Positions 1 through 5,549 of a stretch of 5,839 bases of DNA are shown piece after piece. The DNA comes from Campylobacteraceae bacterium (GTDB lineage: Bacteria > Campylobacterota > Campylobacteria > Campylobacterales > Sulfurovaceae): NCBI GenBank assembly GCA_027081065.1, contig JALWLW010000036.1, positions 1 to 5,839 on the forward strand, written 5' to 3'. A program made the translations under genes and the position numbers. Positions within the stretch are counted from its first letter, which is position 1; each line of letters opens with the position of its first letter. The notes under the pieces are model-generated. The model did no database searches, was not told the origin of the DNA, and was given only the letters and a program-made list of their open reading frames with translations.

Positions 1-10
1 TTCTTATATA

Positions 11-15
11 AAGGA
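11..15 (+). promoter_or_regulatory. Shine-Dalgarno site of the response regulator gene
   Basis: AAGGA lies six bases upstream of the ATG at 22, which supports that start over the in-frame ATG three codons later. The promoter lies outside the window. Confidence 0.7.
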
Positions 16-21
16 TTCACT

Positions 22-426
22 ATGAATCAAATGGTTAAAAAGATAAGTTTGTTAATTGCAGAAGATGATTTGTTTAATCGTCTTTTAGTTGTTTCTATGT
101 TGGCAAAAAATAAAAATATTGAAGTATTACAAGCAAAAGATGGTGAAGAGGCATTAGCTATGATGTTAGTTCACCATATTGATATTGTTCTTTTGGATAT
201 TAATATGCCAAAAATGAATGGCTTTGAGACACTAAAAGAGGTACGTAAAATTGAAAAAATAGCCAATATCCCAATAATGATTATAAGTTCTGATGAGACT
301 GAAAAAAAAGAAAGTTTACTATTAGGTGCAGATGCATTTATTCCTAAGCCTTTTAATATAAAAGCATTAGAAAAAGAGATTTATGGGCTACTAGATAGAA
401 AGTATTTAGAGAAAAAAGTTTTATGA
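22..426 (+). CDS. Stand-alone CheY-like response regulator receiver protein
   Basis: A single receiver (REC) domain of 134 residues with no output domain. The acidic pocket is E14-D15-D16, the phospho-acceptor is D59 in LLDINMPKMNGFE, the switch Ser is S89/S90 in MIISSDE, and the conserved Lys is K109 in the IPKPF motif, so all catalytic positions are present. REC domains accept phosphate from a histidine kinase. A protein without an output domain usually acts by protein-protein contact or in a phosphorelay, and no kinase is visible here to name the partner. The start is supported by AAGGA at 11-15, six bases before the ATG. The last ten residues after the REC fold are charged. The stop overlaps the start of the next, broken gene by ATGA, so the two were probably translationally coupled. 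The gene converges on the minus-strand polyamine-type operon and is not part of it. The REC assignment is firm; the pathway is unknown. Confidence 0.95.
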   Translation: MNQMVKKISLLIAEDDLFNRLLVVSMLAKNKNIEVLQAKDGEEALAMMLVHHIDIVLLDINMPKMNGFETLKEVRKIEKIANIPIMIISSDETEKKESLLLGADAFIPKPFNIKALEKEIYGLLDRKYLEKKVL

Positions 427-637
427 GAAGTATTACCTTTACAGCTAAGTCTATTAAAAATCTTATAAAAGAAATAGACAAATATTTAGAAGAGGGGGTT
501 ACCACATCATAAAAGATTTTGCCAATCAAGCGAGTTCCTTGCAAAAATATGCAGAAAAGGAAGATATCTTAGCTTTAGATAAATATCAGGAGAAGTTTAC
601 ATATAGCATGAAAGAGCTTTTAGAGTTAAAAGAGTAG
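423..637 (+). pseudogene. Frameshifted small gene (about 71 aa if repaired), coupled to the response regulator
   Basis: An ATG at 423 overlaps the response-regulator stop (ATGA) and opens a 29-codon frame starting MRSITFTAKSIKNLIKEIDK and stopping at TAA 510-512. In the -1 frame an open stretch continues through IIKDFANQASSLQKY and ends LLELKE with TAG at 635-637. Adding one base in the G5 tract at 494-498 joins the two into an uninterrupted charged, helix-rich protein of about 71 residues, reading EEGGYHIIKD across the joint. The downstream half has no good start or ribosome site of its own; its only early candidates are a TTG and a late ATG. The composition suggests a small helical, perhaps coiled-coil protein; no family is recognised. 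It may be a real frameshift mutation, a homopolymer sequencing error, or less likely a slippage site. A partner role for the regulator is inferred only from the coupling. Confidence 0.7.
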
Positions 638-648
638 TTGTTGTTAAA

Positions 649-1719
649 TTAGATTACATAAAATCTAGCCTTTTCCATGCCATTAAACTTGGTCATCTTC
701 ACCATGCTATAGGCTAGTATATCTTCAAAAACAATTTTGTCACCTACTTGTAAAGGATGGGTAAAAAAGTATTCACCTATCTGGTCTCCTTGCAGACAAG
801 AATTTCCTGTGAGTTCATAGAGATATGGAGTTGGCTTTTTTTGTGTCTCTTTGACTTTTAATTTTAGCTTCACTATGGCAACATCTAAAAGATGGGTTTC
901 AATGGAAGTGTCTAAGATGACAATGTTTTTGTCAGCTACTTTTACAATGTCTAAAACACTTGCTACAAACTCCCCACATCCCTTAGTTACAGACTCTCCA
1001 GGTTCAAAGTAAATTTCTATGTTGGGATAAAGTTTTTGAAAGTTTACAAGCTCTTTAATAAAAGTATCAACCCCATAGTCAACAGATGTAAAGTCATGAC
1101 CACCACCTAAGTTTAGCCACTTTAAGTGAGGTAATATATGTGCATAGTTATTTAAAATATGTTCTAAAAGTATAGACAAGTCTTGTACCTTGTCTTGAAA
1201 AAGAGCATGAAAGTGTAAACCCTCTAGTTGTTGAAAAGTCAATGGGTTGTCAGCATAACATTGTAAAAACTGGGCATAGTAAACACCCAAACGAGAACTG
1301 CTTAGATTGGCATTACAGTGGCTAGGAATATTCAATGACAACTTAGGGTTAATGCGTAAACCTTTAGAGCTCTTGTCCCCTAAGTTTTTAAATCGTTTCC
1401 ATTGCCCCAGTGAATTAAAAGAGATGCTATTTACATCATCTATGTAGCTTAAAAGCTCTTGTTCTTTAAAAGCAGGGGCATAGAGATGAATATGTCTAGC
1501 AGAAGCTTCTTTTGCCATTTGAAGCTCATTTTTAGAGCTTATGCTCATCCCTGTAAGCTCTTTTGCTATGGTAGGCGTAATACTACTTTGGTTAAAACTT
1601 TTTAGGGTGTGGAGTATTTTGACATTGGCTAGTCTCTCTAGGGTTTTGAGTTTTTTTAGATTTTTCTCTAGCTTCTCGTTATGTAGTAGAAAGTAAGGTG
1701 TTTCAAAATCCTTACTCAT
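649..1719 (-). CDS. nspC: Divergent carboxynorspermidine decarboxylase-like PLP enzyme
   Basis: Fold-type III PLP decarboxylase of the carboxynorspermidine/carboxyspermidine decarboxylase (CANSDC) family. In other bacteria this family removes CO2 from carboxy(nor)spermidine in the last step of the AdoMet-independent polyamine route. Numbered from the longest frame (ATG 1743, 364 aa): Schiff-base Lys K48 in HTLKSF, SRLGV at 150, GLHFHALF at 175, LNLGGGHDF at 211 and EPGES at 247 for PLP phosphate, GNSCLQGD at 313 with the candidate catalytic Cys C316, and YSMVKMTKFNG at 345. I place the start at ATG 1719 (356 aa, MSKDFETPYFLL) because family members begin just before ETPYFL and GGAAG at 1727-1731 sits seven bases upstream; the 1743 ATG lacks a clear site. 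It overlaps the upstream stop by 8 bases, so it is last in the operon. Two motifs differ from the usual family pattern (see findings), so the substrate may differ. The gene symbol is a family label. Confidence 0.88.
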   Translation of the reverse strand: MSKDFETPYFLLHNEKLEKNLKKLKTLERLANVKILHTLKSFNQSSITPTIAKELTGMSISSKNELQMAKEASARHIHLYAPAFKEQELLSYIDDVNSISFNSLGQWKRFKNLGDKSSKGLRINPKLSLNIPSHCNANLSSSRLGVYYAQFLQCYADNPLTFQQLEGLHFHALFQDKVQDLSILLEHILNNYAHILPHLKWLNLGGGHDFTSVDYGVDTFIKELVNFQKLYPNIEIYFEPGESVTKGCGEFVASVLDIVKVADKNIVILDTSIETHLLDVAIVKLKLKVKETQKKPTPYLYELTGNSCLQGDQIGEYFFTHPLQVGDKIVFEDILAYSMVKMTKFNGMEKARFYVI

Positions 1720-3232
1720 ACCAAATCTTCCAACCAGCATCATAATACTCGATGAGTCTATGGGTGCTTAACTTGTTAGGTTCAACTTCTAAATGCTCAA
1801 TGTCTTTTCCAAAAATCTCCATTCGTTTTAAAACCAAACTATTGAGGTACTTTAAACGCTCTTTAGGCTTGTAGTTTTCAAAATGCACAGGAAATTTCGA
1901 TGCCATGACAAAACCCCACTCTCCAAAACTAGGAACATAGGTATGGTAAGCTTTGGTGTGAAGCTGAGTTCTTTTCATGGTCTCATAAATGCTCCAATAG
2001 GCTTTACGCGTAAACAAAGGCGATGAAGCTTGTGTTACCATCGCTCCAGAGCGTGAGAGATGGCTAGTTAAAATCTTATAAAAGGTTTGAGAGTAGAGAC
2101 GGCTTAACGAAATGTTGTTGGGGTCTGGTAGGTCTATGATGATGACATCGTAAAGTGTTTTAGAGTTCTCAATAAATTTCCACGCATCTTGATTGACAAC
2201 TTTGACAATAGGGTTGTCGTAAGCATTGTCATTAAGTTTACTCAGTGTTGGATGCTCTTTAAAAAGTTTGGTCATGGCTGGGTCTAAATCTACCACGGTT
2301 ACGTGCTGAATACCCTCATACTTTAAGACTTCTCGAAGTGCCATACCATCACCACCACCTACAATGAGAATGTTTTCATGTGCTTTACTTTGCATCATTA
2401 CAGGATGTACCAAAGACTCATGATATCGGTATTCATCGATGCTGTCAAACTGAATTGAACCGTTAATGTAACACTGAACTCTGTTTTTGTTTCCTGTAAT
2501 GACTATCTTCTGATAGCTTGTTTGGGTAGTAAAAATGATATTGTGTTGATAGAGCTTATTTTCTATCATAGAAGTAAGTTGACTTGATTGCCAAAAGCCT
2601 GTCACCAAGATGACAAAAACTGTCAATAGGTAGAAAAGGTACTTTTTAGAAAGAAGTTCACGAAAGATGTACCAAGAGATACTTGCCACAAAAAGGTTTA
2701 GCAGTCCAAAAAGAAAAGAGGTCTGCATGAGTCCTAGTTTGGGAACTAAAATTAAAGGAAAAAGAAGCGAAGCAAACAATGCCCCTATGTAGTCCACTGT
2801 AAATACATTGGAGATGTTGGTTTTTAGTGAAAAACTCTCTTTGAGTATACGGATAATAAGAGGAATCTCTACCCCAAGCATCGAACCCAAAGAGATGGTA
2901 ATGAGATAAAGAAAAGCATCGTAGTTGTCAATGTAAGCAAAAGCATAAAAGAGTATGAATGCAGAAAAACCACCCAAAAGAGCAATGGCAAGTTGTAGTT
3001 TGACAAAAGCGTGTTCTAAATTTGTCTCAATAAAACGTGAAAGCCATGCACCAACCCCCATAGAGGACATAAAAAGCCCAATAACTAAAGAGAAATGGTA
3101 AATGCTGTCACCCAGTAAGTAAGAAGATAAAGTCCCTTCTATGAGTTCATAAACAAGTCCAGAGATGGCAATGAGAAAAGTCCCAAAGAGTAAGGCTACT
3201 TCTTTGCTTTTGTTATCGACTGTGCTTGACAT
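1712..3232 (-). CDS. speE: Membrane-embedded spermidine synthase-like aminopropyltransferase
   Basis: A 506-residue two-part protein. Residues about 11-215 form roughly seven hydrophobic helices (near 11-30, 43-63, 79-99, 105-127, 145-165, 168-188, 198-214). Residues about 230-445 form a polyamine aminopropyltransferase (spermidine synthase) domain with a Rossmann methyltransferase-like fold. Visible motifs are DEYRYHE (266-272), the nucleotide loop VGGGDG (291-296), VVDLDP (313-318) with an acidic ribose contact, NQDAW (347-351), and YDVIIIDLPDP (361-371), whose D367 and D370 match the catalytic DxxD. Soluble SpeE is about 280-300 residues; this longer form with an N-terminal membrane region is a known variant. 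The known SpeE reaction transfers aminopropyl from decarboxylated AdoMet to a diamine; this protein's acceptor is not readable. Its ATG overlaps the DUF350 stop (TAATG), and its 3' end overlaps the decarboxylase start, implying coupled expression. The family call is firm; the gene symbol is a family label. Confidence 0.93.
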   Translation of the reverse strand: MSSTVDNKSKEVALLFGTFLIAISGLVYELIEGTLSSYLLGDSIYHFSLVIGLFMSSMGVGAWLSRFIETNLEHAFVKLQLAIALLGGFSAFILFYAFAYIDNYDAFLYLITISLGSMLGVEIPLIIRILKESFSLKTNISNVFTVDYIGALFASLLFPLILVPKLGLMQTSFLFGLLNLFVASISWYIFRELLSKKYLFYLLTVFVILVTGFWQSSQLTSMIENKLYQHNIIFTTQTSYQKIVITGNKNRVQCYINGSIQFDSIDEYRYHESLVHPVMMQSKAHENILIVGGGDGMALREVLKYEGIQHVTVVDLDPAMTKLFKEHPTLSKLNDNAYDNPIVKVVNQDAWKFIENSKTLYDVIIIDLPDPNNISLSRLYSQTFYKILTSHLSRSGAMVTQASSPLFTRKAYWSIYETMKRTQLHTKAYHTYVPSFGEWGFVMASKFPVHFENYKPKERLKYLNSLVLKRMEIFGKDIEHLEVEPNKLSTHRLIEYYDAGWKIWYE

Positions 3233-3444
3233 TAGTGAATGGCTGAAGAGATTATCATGCCCATAGCTAAAATGATTGAACCCAAAACAATGGCAAGAGC
3301 CACATTCCCATCGTGAGCAATTTTTCGGTTAATAGAGTATTTGGTCGCTACTTCAATTAAAAGCAAGATAATAGCTAAGACAGCAATACCAATACCAGCG
3401 TAAATAAGTGCTGACAAAGCACCTGAAATTTGAAATGTTTCCAT
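3232..3444 (-). CDS. DUF350 (UPF0719) family small membrane protein
   Basis: A 70-residue protein with two hydrophobic helices (about 9-33 and 47-69) joined by a short polar loop, TKYSINRKIAHDGN. The loop followed by NVALAIVLGSIILAMG matches the DUF350 pattern of a charged Arg/Lys loop, an Asn before the second helix, and small residues in that helix. Many relatives, such as E. coli YjfL at about 130 residues, carry two such units; this one has a single unit, so it would have to oligomerise if four helices are needed. The function is unknown. DUF350 genes recur beside polyamine-type enzymes and PspA-like or DUF4178 proteins. AAGGAA at 3451-3456 with a six-base spacer supports the start. The stop overlaps the ATG of the membrane aminopropyltransferase by one base, suggesting the two proteins are made in step and may form a complex. 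Confidence 0.88.
   Translation of the reverse strand: METFQISGALSALIYAGIGIAVLAIILLLIEVATKYSINRKIAHDGNVALAIVLGSIILAMGMIISSAIH
3423..3444 (-). repeat. Start-region repeat, copy 1 (DUF350 5' end)
   Basis: The first 22 coding bases of the DUF350 gene match those of the 151-aa gene (3961-3982) at 19 positions, including the exact 12-mer ACATTTCAAATT. The peptides are METFQIS and MNTFQIT. The proteins are unrelated beyond this point. Confidence 0.6.
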
Positions 3445-3450
3445 GTTGGT

Positions 3451-3456
3451 TTCCTT
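3451..3456 (-). promoter_or_regulatory. Shine-Dalgarno site of the DUF350 gene
   Basis: AAGGAA on the minus strand lies six bases before the ATG at 3444. It is stronger than the site before the 151-aa gene, although the first codons of the two genes are nearly the same. Confidence 0.7.
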
Positions 3457-3488
3457 AGTGTAATAAATAAAGATTAAGTATTTATAAA

Positions 3489-3524
3489 TTATTTTTCATA
3501 ACTATAACTAAAAAAGTTGTAAGT
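3489..3524 (-). repeat. Degenerate copy of the 3' end of the 68-aa gene
   Basis: These 36 bases, read on the minus strand, encode TYNFFSYSYEK plus TAA. They align without gaps to the last 36 bases of the 68-aa gene (3999-4034, SYNSSSYGYGK plus TAA); I count 28 of 36 identical bases, including the stop codon. The copy starts three bases after the stop of the 151-aa gene, is in another frame, and has no start codon, so it is a relic and not a gene. Both sequences are AT-rich, which makes short matches easier, but the shared YN..SY.Y.K-stop register argues against chance. Confidence 0.6.
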
Positions 3525-3526
3525 TA

Positions 3527-3982
3527 TTAAAACTCTATCTCTACTTGTTTTGATTTTTGAATATAGGCTAAAACATTGGTGACACTGTATTGGTCTACTT
3601 CTTCCATATATTCTGCTTCATATTCTGATAAATAGTCAAACCCTTTTAGTTCAATGTTTTTAATCTTTTTTAAATAGATGACATAAAATAATAAATCGGC
3701 TAAATCACTTATGGGAATATCATCGCTAAAATCTTTGTTAAATTCATTGATATACGCCTCACAGATATCTTCATGGGACATGAGAACTATCCAAAGGATA
3801 ATATTGTCTAGTTCTTTAGGGGCATTTACTTTGTTTAGGAAAGTATTATATAGCTCTTTATTTTCAGATATTTCTTTCATCTGTTCATTGGCTTGTGTTA
3901 TTAAAAACTCTGTTCTTTGCTCACTTAGTGAAGCATTTTTATAGGCCTCTAGTACTGATTCTGTAATTTGAAATGTATTCAT
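3527..3982 (-). CDS. Orphan acidic 151-aa protein
   Basis: I do not recognise this family. The 151-residue product is strongly acidic, predicted mostly helical, and has no signal peptide. Hydrophobic helices such as IILWIVLMS (61-69) and LADLLFYVIYL (93-103) are short and flanked by charge, so a soluble protein with buried helices is likelier than a membrane protein. Acidic runs occur at SDD (86-88) and EYEAEYMEEVDQ (119-130). Its first seven residues, MNTFQIT, nearly repeat those of the DUF350 protein, and a relic of the 68-aa gene tail follows its stop. It may therefore have been inserted between the 68-aa and DUF350 genes, using a copied start. The upstream site AAGAAAGAG is weak but close. 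It lies 16 bases after the preceding gene and is probably co-transcribed. An accessory or regulatory partner of the membrane proteins is possible but unsupported. Confidence 0.75.
   Translation of the reverse strand: MNTFQITESVLEAYKNASLSEQRTEFLITQANEQMKEISENKELYNTFLNKVNAPKELDNIILWIVLMSHEDICEAYINEFNKDFSDDIPISDLADLLFYVIYLKKIKNIELKGFDYLSEYEAEYMEEVDQYSVTNVLAYIQKSKQVEIEF
3961..3982 (-). repeat. Start-region repeat, copy 2 (151-aa gene 5' end)
   Basis: Partner of the repeat at 3423-3444. Together with the 3' tail copies at 3489-3524 and 3999-4034, it forms a repeated junction (tail, short gap, start) on both sides of the 151-aa gene. The gap is 16 bases here and 44 bases in the other copy. Confidence 0.6.
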
Positions 3983-3998
3983 TTTTTCTCTTTCTTAT

Positions 3999-4205
3999 TT
4001 ATTTTCCGTAACCATAACTACTAGAGTTATAAGAAGAACTACCACTTCCCCAAGAGCCTCCACCTGAACTACTAGGTCGGTAAGAGTTGGAACGAACGTT
4101 CTCTTTTTCTAGGGTCATGAGTTTCTCTTGTCCTGTACCTGTGTAGGTTAAGTAGCTAATGCTTGAGCCTGTAATCATGAAAAATAGTATGATGAATTTT
4201 GCCAT
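3999..4205 (-). CDS. Small membrane-anchored Ser/Gly/Tyr-rich protein
   Basis: A 68-residue protein with an N-terminal hydrophobic segment, AKFIILFFMITGSSISYL (2-19), serving as signal peptide or anchor. It has no lipobox Cys, so it is not a lipoprotein. After a charged middle, QEKLMTLEKENVRSNSYR, comes a low-complexity tail of Ser, Gly and Tyr (SSSGGGSWGSGSSS, then YNSSSYGYGK) that is likely disordered and outside the cytoplasm. The start is well supported by AAGGAG at 4211-4216 with a five-base spacer; this site overlaps the stop of the DUF4178 gene. Clusters with DUF350/DUF4178 proteins often include short secreted or membrane-anchored proteins, but I cannot place this one in a named family. 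Its last 36 bases are repeated, degenerated, at 3489-3524. That the tail contacts envelope components is inference. Confidence 0.8.
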   Translation of the reverse strand: MAKFIILFFMITGSSISYLTYTGTGQEKLMTLEKENVRSNSYRPSSSGGGSWGSGSSSYNSSSYGYGK

Positions 4206-4210
4206 AAATA

Positions 4211-4216
4211 CTCCTT
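4211..4216 (-). promoter_or_regulatory. Shine-Dalgarno site of the 68-aa gene, overlapping the upstream stop
   Basis: AAGGAG on the minus strand, five bases before the ATG at 4205. It shares bases with the TAA of the DUF4178 gene (4215-4217). It is the strongest site in the operon, so this small protein may be made in larger amounts than its neighbours. Confidence 0.75.
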
Positions 4217-5549
4217 AGCCTAAAATATCTAAAACAATAAATATTATAACAGCTACAATGTACCAAAGTAGTGAATTTCCATAAAGATGGCTTCCTATGA
4301 AACTGATATCCTCATCATTTGAGTAAATACCTCGTTCGTTGTCTAAGGTTCTTTGGTATCGCCACGCAACAAATTTATAAAAAGACCAAAAGAAAAGTGT
4401 TAGTGCAAAGAACCACGCTAAGTAATTTACACGTGAACGGGCTTCTTGGATGCTAATGGAAAGTTTAGAGCTTAGATTACTTTCAACAGGAGAAATGACC
4501 AAATTATAAATTCCTGTCTCTTCAAGGTTTAAATAGACACTTACTTTTTTAGCATTTTTTTCCCACGGTTCTAAACGTTTTTTCTTTTTGACATTATAGA
4601 CTGTACTTTTGTTAAGTGTAACATAGAGTTCAGAATCTTTTAGAATTTTTAAGTTAAAGTTGTTTAGCTCTTTTGCCTTAGAAGCTTTGAGCTCTAAATT
4701 TAATAAATATTTTGTTGTATGCATCTTAAAGGGTAAAGTGTGGACTTTCGTATTATCAACGGTTGTATTGACAAGGGGTTTACCCCTACCATCAACTTTA
4801 ACCAGCACAAAAAGTAAAGCCACAATAAGCAAAACCCAATAGGCGATGCTGGAGAGTGACTTTAAGAAAGGACGTTCAAAAGGTTGTAAGGCATGGAAGT
4901 TTGTTGGGGTTTCTTCTTTTTCAATATTGAAAGCTTCATAAACATCAGCATCTTGAAGATACTCGGCCTGGTAGTATTCTATTTCATTTTTAGTTTTTTC
5001 TGCACTTATGCCAAAGGGGGGAGCTATGAAGTCAACAAAAGAGGTTTTATCATCGCGTTTGGCTATCCATGTTAGCTCTCCTTCAACATAAGAAACTTTT
5101 GCTTCATAAGCATCAAAAGCTTCATAAGATTTTGAATCAACACTAATACTACTATGCTGTGTCAATTTAGCCCACTCAACATTGGGAAAAGTTCGGTTAC
5201 GTTTAGAATAAATAAGATGACCCTCTTCATAGGTTAAATAAGCATAACCATACAGTGCTGAAAAAAGTAAAAAATCTGTCCATTCTCCATGAGGATACGC
5301 TATATCACGATAGGTAACACGACCAATAATGGTGTACTCAATGCCTTTAAGTTTACCCTTCATTCCAATTTCAAAAGGAAGTTTATGTAACTCTTTAATA
5401 TTTTTAAAGTTACTTAGCACTTTGTAGTTGTCATTTAAGTCAAGTACCGATTTACAGTAGGCACAAGTAATACTCTCTACCCGTCCACCTCCAAGTAAAT
5501 CAAGAGGTGCTGCACAGTTGGTGCATTTTATGCTTTTTACTTTACTCAT
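4215..5549 (-). CDS. Zinc-ribbon DUF4178 membrane protein
   Basis: A 444-residue protein. The N-terminus is a zinc ribbon with Cys pairs C9/C12 (CTNC) and C29/C32 (CAYC). Residues about 52-205 look like a DUF4178 domain: PFEIGMKGKLKGIEYTIIGRV, then GEWTDFLLFSALYGYAYL and further beta-rich sequence with aromatic residues. A helix at about 234-251 leads to a basic, beta-rich region (260-370) that probably lies outside the cytoplasm. Helices at about 375-395 and 426-443 end the protein. Zinc-ribbon plus DUF4178 plus membrane helices recurs in bacterial clusters with DUF350 and polyamine-type enzymes; the biochemical role is unknown. The ATG overlaps the stop of the 89-aa gene (ATGA) and lacks a clear ribosome site, so coupling is likely. 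The 68-aa gene follows after 9 bases. The domain call is by recall of the pattern and is fairly confident. Confidence 0.85.
   Translation of the reverse strand: MSKVKSIKCTNCAAPLDLLGGGRVESITCAYCKSVLDLNDNYKVLSNFKNIKELHKLPFEIGMKGKLKGIEYTIIGRVTYRDIAYPHGEWTDFLLFSALYGYAYLTYEEGHLIYSKRNRTFPNVEWAKLTQHSSISVDSKSYEAFDAYEAKVSYVEGELTWIAKRDDKTSFVDFIAPPFGISAEKTKNEIEYYQAEYLQDADVYEAFNIEKEETPTNFHALQPFERPFLKSLSSIAYWVLLIVALLFVLVKVDGRGKPLVNTTVDNTKVHTLPFKMHTTKYLLNLELKASKAKELNNFNLKILKDSELYVTLNKSTVYNVKKKKRLEPWEKNAKKVSVYLNLEETGIYNLVISPVESNLSSKLSISIQEARSRVNYLAWFFALTLFFWSFYKFVAWRYQRTLDNERGIYSNDEDISFIGSHLYGNSLLWYIVAVIIFIVLDILG

Larger units (their letters stand above)
3445..3526 (-). other. Largest gap within the minus-strand operon, A/T-rich
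   Basis: Eighty-two bases between the 151-aa stop and the DUF350 start. They hold the relic tail copy (3489-3524), then a very A/T-rich spacer and the DUF350 ribosome site. Stretches such as TATAAATACT and TTTATTTATTACACT could supply a -10 element for a secondary promoter driving DUF350, the aminopropyltransferase and the decarboxylase, but I see no convincing -35 element and no terminator hairpin. Confidence 0.3.

Noticed and set aside
489..500. Programmed -1 ribosomal frameshift at GAAGAGGGGGTT
   Set aside because: It is not a canonical X XXY YYZ heptamer in the reading frame, and no clear downstream stem-loop is seen. A lost G is simpler.
353..544. Minus-strand open frame across the end of the response regulator
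   Set aside because: It is antisense to a clear REC gene and the broken gene, has no ribosome site, and its composition looks like a shadow of the opposite strand.
650..667. Inverted repeat TAGATT-6 nt-AATCTA at the convergent end of the two gene blocks, a possible terminator
   Set aside because: The stem is only 6 A/T-rich base pairs, lies within the last codons and stop of the decarboxylase gene, and is not followed by a T tract on either strand.
1720..1743. Decarboxylase start at ATG 1743, giving MMLVGRFG
   Set aside because: There is no clear ribosome site before it, it extends beyond the usual family N-terminus, and ATG 1719 has GGAAG at a good distance.
3445..3488. Promoter for DUF350 and downstream genes
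   Set aside because: A/T-rich boxes resembling -10 elements are expected by chance at this base composition and no -35 partner was found, so it is noted only as a weak possibility.
4660..5075. Two 60-codon plus-strand open frames inside the DUF4178 gene, and a third at 3711-3944 inside the 151-aa gene
   Set aside because: They lie antisense to well-supported genes with no ribosome sites and no protein-like motifs.
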